Below, in pieces: positions 14,640-22,569 of a stretch of 25,851 bases of DNA (the first letter of the stretch is position 1; every line of letters starts with the position of its first letter). The position numbers were made by a program, and so were the translations under genes. The notes beneath the pieces were generated by a model. That model had not been told where the DNA came from. It saw only the letters and a program-made list of their open reading frames with translations, and searched no databases. The DNA comes from Thiobacillus sp. Its GTDB lineage: Bacteria; Pseudomonadota; Gammaproteobacteria; Burkholderiales; Thiobacillaceae. Location of the stretch: positions 1 to 25,851 of the forward strand of contig JADMKH010000021.1 of the NCBI GenBank assembly GCA_018780025.1. Reading direction: 5' to 3'.

Positions 14640-14664
14640 AACGTCCCCTTGCGGGACGTTTTTT
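14640..14664 (+). terminator. Intrinsic terminator of bfr
   Basis: AACGTCCC (14640-14647) and GGGACGTT (14653-14660) pair perfectly around CTTGC and are followed by TTTT. It lies 23 bp after the bfr stop and separates it from tonB. Confidence 0.92.
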
Positions 14665-14754
14665 ATGCCCGGGCACCATTACGCCCAAGCCTGTCAAACA
14701 GCCATTTGAATCATGTAGCCGACAATCGGAACATGACAAAATACCGCCTACGCC

Positions 14755-15498
14755 ATGGAATCCAGACCGCCGCTGATGCGCACGATTGCCCCCGCTTTGC
14801 GAATTGCCCCCCCGCGCCTTTCATTGGGCGTGCTGGCGAGCGTGATTCTGATTCATGTGGGCATACTGGCGGCGATCCTGAGCCTGCCCAAGACGACACC
14901 ATCGGTCATCCCGCCTGCGCCACTGTATGTTCGCCTGATCGAAGCGGCGGCATTGCAACCCGAACTTGCCCCGCCCCCCGTTCCGCCCAGGCTGCAACCG
15001 CCGCCGACACCCAGCGTGCCGCCGCCTGTACTGGCTGCGCCTCCCGCCCCGCTTCGGCCCATACCCGAAGCGGTCAAGCCGAAGCCAGTCGAGCCTGCAC
15101 GCCCCGATATTTCGCGACCTGAACCGCAAGCCGTGCCCATTCCGGCGCCAGCACCTGCGCCTACCCCGACTGCCGCCGAGGCGCCGAAACCGGCCCCCCC
15201 GCCGCCCCAGCCGGTGACGCAACCCCGGTTCAATGCGGATTACCTGGACAACCCCAAGCCGCCCTATCCCGGCGTGTCTCGCCGCATGGGCGAGGAAGGC
15301 GAAGTCAGGCTGCGCGTTCATGTCGACACCACAGGCCATGCCCAGCAGATCGAGGTCTATCGCAGCAGCGGTTTTCCCCGCCTTGACCAGGCCGCGCTCG
15401 ATACCGTCAAACAATGGCGTTTTGTCCCCGCACGCCAGGGCGACCAGCCGATTCCGGCCTGGGTCATAGTCCCGATACAATTCAGTCTAAGGAGTTAA
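14755..15498 (+). CDS. tonB: Energy transducer TonB
   Basis: TonB spans the periplasm and passes proton-motive energy from ExbBD to outer-membrane receptors. The 247-residue protein has one membrane anchor (about 23-43, with the His typical of this helix in SVILIHVG), a long Pro/Ala/Lys-rich spacer (about 60-160) and the C-terminal TonB domain (NPKPPYPGVSRRMGEEG, then LDQAALDTVKQWRFVPAR). The ATG at 14755 has no clear ribosome site; the next ATG at 14776 is an alternative. I found no Fur box or good promoter in the 90 bp after the bfr terminator. exbB starts 2 bp after the stop. Confidence 0.95.
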   Translation: MESRPPLMRTIAPALRIAPPRLSLGVLASVILIHVGILAAILSLPKTTPSVIPPAPLYVRLIEAAALQPELAPPPVPPRLQPPPTPSVPPPVLAAPPAPLRPIPEAVKPKPVEPARPDISRPEPQAVPIPAPAPAPTPTAAEAPKPAPPPPQPVTQPRFNADYLDNPKPPYPGVSRRMGEEGEVRLRVHVDTTGHAQQIEVYRSSGFPRLDQAALDTVKQWRFVPARQGDQPIPAWVIVPIQFSLRS

Positions 15499-15500
15499 GC

Positions 15501-16238
15501 ATGGACACCCCCAACGCGCCCACCCAACTGGGCATCACCCATTTTCTGGCCCAGGCCGATGCGCTGGCCTATTTTCTGCTGGCCGTGATGCTCGCGATGT
15601 CGGTCATCACCTGGTACCTGATCGCCAGCAAGTCGATCGCCAACCGCCGGATGCGCAAGAGCGCAAGGATTTTTCTGGAAAAATTCTGGGACGCGCCCGG
15701 CCTGGAATCGGTGGCCGAGCACATCCAGAACGCCGGCGTGCACGATCCGTTTTCGCATCTCACCCAGCGCGGCCTCCATGCGGCAGAGCAATACCGCAAC
15801 AAGACCGGCCAGCGCCTGATCGAATCCGGCACGGCCGAGGAATTCCTCACCCGCGCGCTGCGCCGCGCCATCGATCAGGACACGGCGCGCCTCGAACACG
15901 GCCACACCATGCTCGCCTCGATCGCGTCCAGCGCGCCCTTCATCGGTCTGTTCGGCACGGTCTGGGGCATCTACCACGCGCTGGTCAACATCGGCATGAG
16001 CGGCTCGGGCAGCCTCGACCAGGTGGCGGGGCCGGTGGGCGAGGCGCTCATCATGACTGCGCTGGGGCTGGCGGTGGCGATTCCGGCGGTGCTGGCGTAC
16101 AACTTTTTCAACCGTTCGAACCGGTTGGTGCTGAACGAACTCGACGGCTTTGCGCACGATCTGTTTGCCTTCATGTCGACCGGCATCCGCGGGCAGGAAC
16201 AGGGCAGCAAAACCGTGGCGTCGGCCAGGAGCATGTAA
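15501..16238 (+). CDS. exbB: ExbB proton channel subunit
   Basis: ExbB is the inner-membrane pentamer that, with ExbD, uses proton flow to energise TonB. The 245-residue protein has a first helix near 22-45 and the MotA/TolQ/ExbB core in its second half: ASIASSAPFIGLFGTVWGI and EALIMTALGLAVAIPAVLAYN. The ATG at 15501 has a strong site (AAGGAG, 15489-15494); the longer frame beginning at 15414 overlaps tonB and is not used. The stop overlaps the exbD start (TAATG). Confidence 0.95.
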   Translation: MDTPNAPTQLGITHFLAQADALAYFLLAVMLAMSVITWYLIASKSIANRRMRKSARIFLEKFWDAPGLESVAEHIQNAGVHDPFSHLTQRGLHAAEQYRNKTGQRLIESGTAEEFLTRALRRAIDQDTARLEHGHTMLASIASSAPFIGLFGTVWGIYHALVNIGMSGSGSLDQVAGPVGEALIMTALGLAVAIPAVLAYNFFNRSNRLVLNELDGFAHDLFAFMSTGIRGQEQGSKTVASARSM

Positions 16239-16666
16239 TGGCATTCGGCGGACTCAACGCGGGCGCACGCGCGCAGGACATGGCGGAAATCAACATGATT
16301 CCGCTGATCGACGTGATGCTGGTGCTATTGGTGATTTTCATCATCACCGCGCCGCTGCTGACCCACGCGGTCAAGGTCGAACTGCCGCAGGCATCGAGCA
16401 CCCCGAACCCGCCCAGGCCTTCGACCATCAACCTGTCGATCAAGGCCGACGGCTCGGTGTTCTGGAATGCTGAAGCGGTCGACGCTGCCGCCTGGCAGGC
16501 TCACATGGGCGCTGCCGCACAACAGACGCCGCAGCCGGAAATCCATATCCGCGCCGATGGCGACCTGGCCTACAAGCACGTGGTCCGTATCATGTCGGAC
16601 GCCGCCAGGGTCGGGCTCACCCGCATCGGGTTTGTCACCGACCCGCGTGCTGCTGCCCCCCAATAA
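16238..16666 (+). CDS. exbD: ExbD proton channel subunit
   Basis: This 142-residue protein has a short cytosolic tail with MAEINMIPLIDVMLVLL, where Asp25 is the membrane carboxylate needed for proton movement, one membrane helix (about 22-42) and a periplasmic domain ending in RIGFVTDP. That is the usual ExbD/TolR layout. Nothing like tolA, tolB or pal is nearby, and tonB precedes, so it is ExbD rather than TolR. The receptor gene follows after 27 bp. Confidence 0.95.
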   Translation: MAFGGLNAGARAQDMAEINMIPLIDVMLVLLVIFIITAPLLTHAVKVELPQASSTPNPPRPSTINLSIKADGSVFWNAEAVDAAAWQAHMGAAAQQTPQPEIHIRADGDLAYKHVVRIMSDAARVGLTRIGFVTDPRAAAPQ

Positions 16667-16693
16667 CCCGCATTCCGAACGATTCGATACCCC

Positions 16694-18850
16694 GTGAAAT
16701 CCAGCTTATCCCGCCTCATCGCCCTGGCCTGCCTGAATGTCCCCCTGCAGGGATACGCGCAGGCAACCGCCGACACGCCCACCACACTGGGGACCGTGCA
16801 GGTCACGGCCCCCGCCTACGATGCAGGGGAAGCGCGCCAGGAATCCTCCAGCGCCAAGCTCATCGTCAGCCGCGAAGACCTGGAAAAACTCGACGCCGCG
16901 ACCATCGGTGAAATCCTGCGCCAGCTGCCCGGTGTGAGCCTGGCTACGGACAGCGGCGGTCGGCGCGGGCGCGACAGGACGGCCGACCGGCTGGAGCCGC
17001 GCATCGTCGTCGATGGCGAAGCGCTGCCCGGCGGCAACCGCATGGCAATGCGCCTGCCGGTCGAACTGATCGAGCGGATCGAGATCATCAAGAACAGCAC
17101 CGCCGAATTTCCTTCGGGCGCGGGCGGCACCATCAACCTCATCCTGCGCGATGTGCCGCCGACAAAAACCGGCACCTTCCGCCTCGGCGTCATCCACAAC
17201 GACGATGCGTTTGGCGCGCGTATCGGCGGCGTCTACGGCGCGCGCGAAGGCGAAACGGGCATGCTGTGGATGGGCTTTGCCACCAGCCGCCCACTCGGCG
17301 GCGAACGCACCACCTCGACCCAGACATTTACCGGCGGCGTGCGCAATGACTGGGATATCGAATCCGACAGCGAAAGCGGCCGTGAAAATTCGCTCTATCT
17401 GGCGCCGCGTTTTACCCGCGATCTGGGCGCAGGCACGCGCCTCACCCTCAGCCCGTTTCTGGTCTTCAATGACCGCAACCGCGTCACCCACACCCAACGA
17501 CTAACCTACACCGACCCGCTCAACGGCACCGGCCTGACCGCAGAGGGCCGCGAGCGCGAACAGGAGCAGACGCAGCGTCTCAACGGCCGCCTCGCCGCCG
17601 AATGGAAGCGCCGCCAACCCGGCGCAGGCGAGACCAGTGCGAAGCTGACGCTGCAAAGCGAAAACGAACGCAAAAGCAACACCCTCGACACGTTCGACAC
17701 GGACGGTTCCCCGCCCAAAACGACCCGCACGCGCACCAGCAGCGACGGCCTGGAACTGAGCCTGAGCGCCAAACGCAGTCTGCCGCTTGCCACCACGCAC
17801 CTGGCCACCTTTGGGCTGGAAGCGCGCCACAAGGACGTGGAAGACCGGAAACGGCAAACGATCAATGGCGCCCCCAGCGCGCTGGGTGCACAGGCCAGCG
17901 CCGACACGCAGGAGCAGTTGTTCGCCCTGTGGGCGCAGGACGAATGGCAGCTTGCCGAACGCCACCTGCTCACCCCGGGACTGCGATTGCAAACCACGCA
18001 CAGTGCCGTCACGGATGCGCTCGACACCACCGTCAAAAACACCCACCTCGCCTGGCTGCCTTCGCTGCATTACCTGTGGCAATTCAACCCCGGCTGGAAT
18101 ATCCGTTCCAGCGTGGCCCTCACCGACAAGCCGCCCGGGGTGCGCGACCTGTCGCCCGTGGTCGTGACCACCACCGGCACCAACAGCCTGTCCAACCCGG
18201 ATCGCGGCGGCAATCCCGCGCTCGCGCCCGAACGCACCGCCACCCTGCAACTGGGGGTGGAACACTTTCTGCCGCAAAAACGCGGCAGCGCCGGCCTCAA
18301 TCTGTTTCTGCGCCAGATCGACGACAAGGTGCAGCGACAGGTCCAGCTGGAATCCGGACGGTATGTCGAACGTCCCGTCAATGTGGGTCAGGCGCAGGAA
18401 ACCAGCGTGGTCGTCGACTTCAAAACCCGGCTCGCCCGCCTGCCGGCGCTGACCCTGCGCGGCAACGCCTCGACCAGCTGGCTCACCCTGGAAGACCCCG
18501 CCCTGTCGTCTCGTCAGGAAAGCCCCCGTCACAGCGGCAATCTCGGTTTCGATTACGAGCATGCACCCTGGAAGCTCACCCTGGGCGGCAACCTCAGCCT
18601 CAGCTCAAGCTTCTCGCGTGACGTGAACACCAGCGTGCAGCAAACCCAGCGCGCACGCCAGCAACTCGATCTGTACGCCATCAAAAAACTCGATCGAAAA
18701 CTCAGCCTGCGCCTGACGGTCGACAACGTCACCCGCGCCGATCAGGGCAATGACACACGCGACCTGTCAGGCGGCAGCCTCGCCAGCCTCGAAGCGGATC
18801 GGTCGCGCGGCGTGCGCAGCGTATTCCTGAGTATCGAGGGCAAGCTGTGA
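16694..18850 (+). CDS. TonB-dependent outer-membrane receptor
   Basis: The product has 718 residues from a GTG start. A signal peptide ends near GYAQ (residue 23). A TonB box-like stretch (LGTVQVTAP, about 32-40) is followed by the plug domain (about 50-155, with LRQLPGVSL, RIVVDGE and IERIEIIKNSTAEFPSGAGG), then a 22-strand barrel with the typical GNPALAPERTATLQLGVEHF segment. The final residues are IEGKL, lacking the terminal aromatic usual in such barrels. Cotranscription with tonB-exbB-exbD suggests these Ton proteins serve it. The ligand is unknown: siderophore or other iron chelate is likely from context, and the FRAP/NPNL heme motif was not seen. The uracil-DNA glycosylase gene overlaps its stop. 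Confidence 0.92.
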   Translation: MKSSLSRLIALACLNVPLQGYAQATADTPTTLGTVQVTAPAYDAGEARQESSSAKLIVSREDLEKLDAATIGEILRQLPGVSLATDSGGRRGRDRTADRLEPRIVVDGEALPGGNRMAMRLPVELIERIEIIKNSTAEFPSGAGGTINLILRDVPPTKTGTFRLGVIHNDDAFGARIGGVYGAREGETGMLWMGFATSRPLGGERTTSTQTFTGGVRNDWDIESDSESGRENSLYLAPRFTRDLGAGTRLTLSPFLVFNDRNRVTHTQRLTYTDPLNGTGLTAEGREREQEQTQRLNGRLAAEWKRRQPGAGETSAKLTLQSENERKSNTLDTFDTDGSPPKTTRTRTSSDGLELSLSAKRSLPLATTHLATFGLEARHKDVEDRKRQTINGAPSALGAQASADTQEQLFALWAQDEWQLAERHLLTPGLRLQTTHSAVTDALDTTVKNTHLAWLPSLHYLWQFNPGWNIRSSVALTDKPPGVRDLSPVVVTTTGTNSLSNPDRGGNPALAPERTATLQLGVEHFLPQKRGSAGLNLFLRQIDDKVQRQVQLESGRYVERPVNVGQAQETSVVVDFKTRLARLPALTLRGNASTSWLTLEDPALSSRQESPRHSGNLGFDYEHAPWKLTLGGNLSLSSSFSRDVNTSVQQTQRARQQLDLYAIKKLDRKLSLRLTVDNVTRADQGNDTRDLSGGSLASLEADRSRGVRSVFLSIEGKL

Positions 18851-19494
18851 CCATGCCGCCCGACGACATCCCGGTCTTTGACCTCGACTGCCGCGCCTGC
18901 CCGCGTCTGGCCGCATTTCTGGATGCGGTCCACGTCAAGCACCCCACCTACCATGCCCGGCCGGTCCCTGCTTTTGGCGCATCCCAGCCCAAATTACTGA
19001 TCGTCGGCCTCGCCCCCGGCATGCACGGCGCCAACCGCAGCGGGCGGCCCTTCACCGGCGACACCGCCGGCATCCTGCTGTATCAGACCCTGCACCAGTT
19101 CGGCTACGCCAGCGCAGCGGAATCGGTGTCACTCGACGACGGCTTGCAACTCATCGACTGCCGCATCACCAACGCGGTGAAATGCCTGCCGCCCAGCAAC
19201 AAGCCGGAGCCGGGAGAAATCCACGCATGCAACCGCTTTCTCGCCGCCGAACTGGCCGCATTACCCGCCGACGCCTGCATCCTGGCGCTGGGGCAGATTG
19301 CGCACCAGGCGGTGTTGCGCGCGCTGGACCTGAAACGCAAGGACTATCCCTTCACCCACGCCAGCGCCTATCACCTGCCGAATGGCCGCCGCCTGGTCAG
19401 CAGCTATCACTGCTCCCGCTACAATACCCAGACGCGCCGCCTCACCCCGGAGATGTTCGCGGCGGTATTCAATCTCATTCAAGCCAAGGACTGA
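18847..19494 (+). CDS. Uracil-DNA glycosylase, Fe-S type (family 5-like)
   Basis: This enzyme removes uracil and possibly other deaminated bases from DNA. The 215-residue protein has four cysteines fit for a [4Fe-4S] cluster (C15, C18, C113, C128). Motif 1 is GLAPGMHGANRSGRPFTGD (54-72); the extended GxNR-GR-FTGD form is characteristic of family 5 (UDGb), which lacks the polar catalytic residue of other families. Motif 2 lies at SSYHCSRYNTQ (185-195). The start is GTG 18847 overlapping the receptor stop (GTGA), or ATG 18853 two codons later. It forms a repair cluster with uvrC two genes downstream. Confidence 0.9.
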   Translation: MTMPPDDIPVFDLDCRACPRLAAFLDAVHVKHPTYHARPVPAFGASQPKLLIVGLAPGMHGANRSGRPFTGDTAGILLYQTLHQFGYASAAESVSLDDGLQLIDCRITNAVKCLPPSNKPEPGEIHACNRFLAAELAALPADACILALGQIAHQAVLRALDLKRKDYPFTHASAYHLPNGRRLVSSYHCSRYNTQTRRLTPEMFAAVFNLIQAKD

Positions 19495-19496
19495 TC

Positions 19497-19682
19497 ATGC
19501 CCGTCGTCACCATCAAAATTGCCGGCAGCCTCACCCGCGACCAGAAACAGAAAGTCGCCGAGGAAGTCACGGCCACGCTTGAACGTCACGCCGGCAAGCC
19601 GGCATCGTATACCTACATCGCGTTCGAGGAATTGCCCGAAGAAAACTGGGCCATAGCCGGCCAGCTGCTCGACGAAGACTGA
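19497..19682 (+). CDS. 4-oxalocrotonate tautomerase-like protein
   Basis: The 61-residue protein begins MPVVTIKIAG, so removal of Met would expose the catalytic Pro1 of the tautomerase superfamily. LTRDQKQKVAEEVTATLERH forms the helix and YTYIAFEELPEENWAIAG the following strands, as in 4-OT proteins. These are small hexameric cytosolic enzymes that tautomerise or dehalogenate keto acids. The substrate is unknown and no aromatic degradation genes are near, so it may be an orphan. It sits 2 bp after the glycosylase gene and 3 bp before uvrC, so it belongs to that transcript. The frame upstream of the ATG is a glycosylase shadow. Confidence 0.88.
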   Translation: MPVVTIKIAGSLTRDQKQKVAEEVTATLERHAGKPASYTYIAFEELPEENWAIAGQLLDED

Positions 19683-19685
19683 GCC

Positions 19686-21482
19686 TTGAGCGTCGACAAG
19701 GCCTTTCTCGCCTCGCTGCCCACGCTGCCCGGCGTCTACCGCATGATCGACGCGGCTGGTGCGGTGCTCTACGTCGGCAAGGCGAAAGACCTGAAAAAGC
19801 GCGTCTCCAGCTACTTCCAGAAAACCGACCAGAGCCCGCGCATCCGGCTGATGCTGAAAAGCGTCGACCACATCGACACCACGGTGACGCGCACCGAGGC
19901 CGAAGCGCTGCTGCTGGAAAACAACCTGATCAAGGGACTGAAGCCGCGCTTCAACATCCTGTTCCGCGACGACAAGTCCTACCCCTATCTGCTGCTGACC
20001 GGGCACCGCTTTCCGCGCCTGGCCTATTTTCGCGGCACCCCCAAAAAGAAGGATCAGGCGTTTGGTCCCTACCCAAACGCCTATGCCGTGCGCGAAAGCA
20101 TGCAACTGCTGCAAAAGGTATTTCAGCTGCGCACCTGCGAAGACACCGTGTTCGCCAACCGCTCCCGTCCCTGCCTGTTGCACCAAATCAAGCGCTGCAC
20201 TGCGCCCTGCGTCAATCACATCACGCCCGAAGCCTATGCACGCGATGTCAGCGCATCCGCCCAACTGCTCAGAGGCGAAGCCACCGGACTGATCGATCAC
20301 ATTACCGAACAGATGAATTCGGCAGCGGCGGCACTCGATTTCGAGACCGCTGCCCTGCTGCGCGACCGCCTGCGCATGCTGGCCGTGCTGCGCGAAAAGC
20401 AGTTCGTCGACTCCAGCGGCAGCGAGGCCGACGCCGATGTGGTCGCGGTGGCCGAAGTGGCCGGTGTGATTGCCGTCAACCTGACCATGATTCGTGGCGG
20501 CCGACATTTGGGCGACCGCAGCTTTTTTCCGCAACACGGTGAAGGCGCAACGCTGGCCGAAGCGCTGGAAGCCTTTATTGCCCAGCACTACCTCGACCAC
20601 CCGATCCCCGCGCGCATCCTCATCAGCGAAGCCATCGAGACCGACGCGCTGGAAGCCTTGCTAAGCGAACACGCGCAGAAGAAAATCAGCCTGCTGCATC
20701 GCGTCACCGGCGAACGCAAAGTCTGGATCGGCATGGCGCAGGCCAACGCGCGGCTGTCGGCCGAACGCCGCAGCAGCGAACGCGCCAACCAGTCGCAGCG
20801 GCTCGCTGCGCTACGCGAAACAATGGATCTGCCACAGCTCAACCGCATCGAATGCTTCGACATCTCGCACACCATGGGCGAGGCGACCATTGCATCGTGC
20901 GTGGTGTACGAAGGCGACGACCTGAAAAAATCCGACTACCGGCGCTACAACATCAGCGGCATCACGCCCGGCGACGATTACGCCGCCATGCATGCCGCCC
21001 TGATCAAGCGTTTTCACAAAAGCGTGGAGGAAAACGGCGTGCTGCCCGACCTGCTCTTGATCGACGGCGGCAAGGGTCAAATTTCGAGCGCGGTCGAAGC
21101 AATGACCGAGCTTGGCCTGGGTGAGGTTTTACTGCTTGGCGTGGCCAAAGGCGAAGCGCGCAAGCCCGGGTTGGAAACGCTGATTTTTGCCGACGGCCGC
21201 GAACTGAAACTGGCCAAGGATCACCCCGGCTTCCATCTAATTCAGCAGGTGCGCGACGAAGCCCACCGCTTCGCCATCACCGGCCACCGCGCAAAACGCG
21301 GAAAAGCGCGCCTGCAATCAACCCTCGAAGACATCCCCGGAATCGGTCCCAAACGGCGCAAACAGTTGCTCGAACACTTTGGCGGACTGCAAGGCGTGCG
21401 CAATGCCGGCGTCGACGCGCTTGCCACAGCCAACGGTATCAGTCGAGAATTGGCGGAAACCATATACAACGCCCTCCACTGA
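19686..21482 (+). CDS. uvrC: Excinuclease ABC subunit C
   Basis: UvrC makes both cuts in nucleotide excision repair after UvrAB marks the lesion. The 598-residue protein has the GIY-YIG nuclease (about 14-90, PGVYRM and LYVGKAKDLKKRV), four cysteines C151, C163, C171 and C175 matching the UvrC iron-sulfur motif, a UVR helical hairpin for UvrB contact (about 200-235), the RNase H-like second nuclease (ECFDISHTMGEATIAS and LLIDGGKGQ) and a C-terminal helix-hairpin-helix pair (DIPGIGPKRRKQLLEHFGG). The start is TTG at 19686; no ATG is near the conserved N-terminus. The stop overlaps pgsA (TGATG), the same uvrC-pgsA order as in E. coli. Confidence 0.97.
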   Translation: MSVDKAFLASLPTLPGVYRMIDAAGAVLYVGKAKDLKKRVSSYFQKTDQSPRIRLMLKSVDHIDTTVTRTEAEALLLENNLIKGLKPRFNILFRDDKSYPYLLLTGHRFPRLAYFRGTPKKKDQAFGPYPNAYAVRESMQLLQKVFQLRTCEDTVFANRSRPCLLHQIKRCTAPCVNHITPEAYARDVSASAQLLRGEATGLIDHITEQMNSAAAALDFETAALLRDRLRMLAVLREKQFVDSSGSEADADVVAVAEVAGVIAVNLTMIRGGRHLGDRSFFPQHGEGATLAEALEAFIAQHYLDHPIPARILISEAIETDALEALLSEHAQKKISLLHRVTGERKVWIGMAQANARLSAERRSSERANQSQRLAALRETMDLPQLNRIECFDISHTMGEATIASCVVYEGDDLKKSDYRRYNISGITPGDDYAAMHAALIKRFHKSVEENGVLPDLLLIDGGKGQISSAVEAMTELGLGEVLLLGVAKGEARKPGLETLIFADGRELKLAKDHPGFHLIQQVRDEAHRFAITGHRAKRGKARLQSTLEDIPGIGPKRRKQLLEHFGGLQGVRNAGVDALATANGISRELAETIYNALH

Positions 21483-22051
21483 TGCCACTCAATCTCCCCA
21501 ATCTGCTCACCTGGCTGCGCATCCTTTTCATCCCCCTGATGGTGGGCGTGTTTTATCTGCCGGACGGCTGGATCACCTCACGCGAAGCGAATTTACTGGC
21601 CGCCACATTTTTTGGCGTGGCCGCGCTGACCGACTGGCTCGACGGCTGGCTGGCGCGCAAGCTCGGGCAAACCTCGGCCTTCGGCGCCTTTCTCGACCCG
21701 GTGGCCGACAAGCTCATGGTCGCCGCGGCGCTAATCGTGCTGATCGACCTGGATCGCGTCGCGCCCTTGATTGGACTCATCATCATCGGCCGCGAAATCA
21801 CCATTTCCGCCCTGCGCGAATGGATGGCCAAGGCCGGCAAATCAGCCAGCGTGGCAGTGTCTTTCGTCGGCAAACTGAAGACCGCAGCCCAGATGGTGTC
21901 CATCGTGATGCTGCTTTACTTCAACCCGGTGATCGACCTGCCCATTGCGGAAATCGGCACCTGGCTGATCTGGGTGGCCGCCCTGCTCACCCTGGGGTCT
22001 ATGGCGTATTACCTCGTGATGGCCTCACGCGCCCTGCAAAAGACTTCATGA
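21482..22051 (+). CDS. pgsA: CDP-diacylglycerol-glycerol-3-phosphate 3-phosphatidyltransferase
   Basis: PgsA makes phosphatidylglycerol phosphate, the committed step to phosphatidylglycerol and cardiolipin, at the inner membrane. The 189-residue length is typical. The CDP-alcohol phosphotransferase motif is complete: D54-G55, A58-R59, G68, D72, D76, with Asp51 also conserved, which binds metal and CDP. About five to six membrane helices are visible, beginning LPNLLTWLRILFIPLMVG. The ATG overlaps the uvrC stop, so translation is coupled. The tRNA-Gly promoter begins 7 bp after its stop. Confidence 0.96.
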   Translation: MPLNLPNLLTWLRILFIPLMVGVFYLPDGWITSREANLLAATFFGVAALTDWLDGWLARKLGQTSAFGAFLDPVADKLMVAAALIVLIDLDRVAPLIGLIIIGREITISALREWMAKAGKSASVAVSFVGKLKTAAQMVSIVMLLYFNPVIDLPIAEIGTWLIWVAALLTLGSMAYYLVMASRALQKTS

Positions 22052-22057
22052 AAATTG

Positions 22058-22086
22058 TTGACAGAAAAACCCGACATCTCCATAAT
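22058..22086 (+). promoter_or_regulatory. Promoter of tRNA-Gly
   Basis: TTGACA (22058-22063), exactly 17 bp, then CATAAT (22081-22086), followed by a GC-rich discriminator (GCGCAGCC). It is near consensus and 14 bp before the tRNA. Confidence 0.88.
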
Positions 22087-22100
22087 GCGCAGCCTTCAAC

Positions 22101-22176
22101 GCGGGAATAGCTCAGCTGGTAGAGCGCAACCTTGCCAAGGTTGAGGTCGGGAGTTCGAACCTCCTTTCCCGCTCCA
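22101..22176 (+). tRNA. tRNA-Gly (anticodon GCC)
   Basis: The acceptor GCGGGAA pairs with TTCCCGC (22166-22172), the discriminator is T22173 and CCA is encoded. The anticodon stem CAACC/GGTTG holds loop TTGCCAA. It is the first tRNA of a Gly-Cys-Leu trio after pgsA, the same trio and order as glyW-cysT-leuZ in E. coli. Confidence 0.98.
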
Positions 22177-22183
22177 GCATTCC

Positions 22184-22223
22184 GGGGAAAACAGAAGGAC
22201 AAGTCCGGACGTTTTCCCCTTTT
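22184..22223 (+). terminator. Terminator-like hairpin between tRNA-Gly and tRNA-Cys
   Basis: GGGGAAAAC (22184-22192) pairs perfectly with GTTTTCCCC (22211-22219) and is followed by TTTT (22220-22223). A second small hairpin, GGAC-AA-GTCC (22197-22206), sits inside the loop. Read on its own this is an intrinsic terminator for tRNA-Gly. Confidence 0.75.
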
Positions 22224-22252
22224 CAATTAGAAACTAGAATTAAGCGGTATTT

Positions 22253-22326
22253 GGCGCGATAGCAAAGCGGTTATGCACCGGATTGCAAATCCGTGTAGGT
22301 CGGTTCGACTCCGGCTCGCGCCTCCA
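22253..22326 (+). tRNA. tRNA-Cys (anticodon GCA)
   Basis: The acceptor GGCGCGA pairs with TCGCGCC (22316-22322), the discriminator is T22323 (U73 is a cysteine identity element) and CCA is encoded. The anticodon stem GGAT/ATCC-type encloses TTGCAAA. A possible -10 TAGAAT at 22235-22240 lies upstream, without a clear -35. Confidence 0.97.
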
Positions 22327-22350
22327 GATACAGTGCCAGCTGTCCGCATC

Positions 22351-22437
22351 GCCCGGATGGTGAAATTGGTAGACACAAGGGACTTAAAATCCCTCGCCAG
22401 CGATGGCGTACCGGTTCAATTCCGGTTCCGGGCACCA
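22351..22437 (+). tRNA. tRNA-Leu (anticodon UAA)
   Basis: The acceptor GCCCGGA pairs with TCCGGGC (22427-22433), the discriminator is A22434 and CCA is encoded. The anticodon loop CTTAAAA gives TAA. The long variable arm marks a class II tRNA. It lies only 24 bp after tRNA-Cys, so the two are probably one transcript. Confidence 0.98.
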
Positions 22438-22462
22438 CTTTTCAGTTCACCCGCCCGAGTGG

Positions 22463-22468
22463 TACAAT
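22463..22468 (+). promoter_or_regulatory. Probable -10 element of the rimP-nusA-infB operon
   Basis: TACAAT followed by a GC-rich segment (TCCGGCGC) lies 26 bp after tRNA-Leu. The -35 region (about 22440-22445, TTTCAG) is a weak match. Transcription from here would run through the hairpin at 22493. Confidence 0.5.
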
Positions 22469-22492
22469 TCCGGCGCTTTATTATTAACACTG

Positions 22493-22514
22493 TGGGCGGT
22501 TCGCCCATTTTTTT
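22493..22514 (+). terminator. Intrinsic terminator in the rimP leader (tRNA terminator or attenuator)
   Basis: TGGGCG-GTT-CGCCCA (22493-22507) is followed by seven T residues. It may end the tRNA-Cys-Leu transcript, or act as a premature terminator for the rimP operon, since the candidate -10 lies before it. A second potential hairpin (GCCGC/GCGGT, about 22530-22544) follows before rimP. Confidence 0.8.
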
Positions 22515-22569
22515 ATTGTGCTACGGCAAGCCGCTTTGCGCGGTGCTATAGCGCCTTGATGGATCTGTA

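Noticed and set aside
14690..14754. Possible Fur box or promoter before tonB
   Set aside because: No 15-mer close to the Fur palindrome and no -35/-10 pair with proper spacing could be found.
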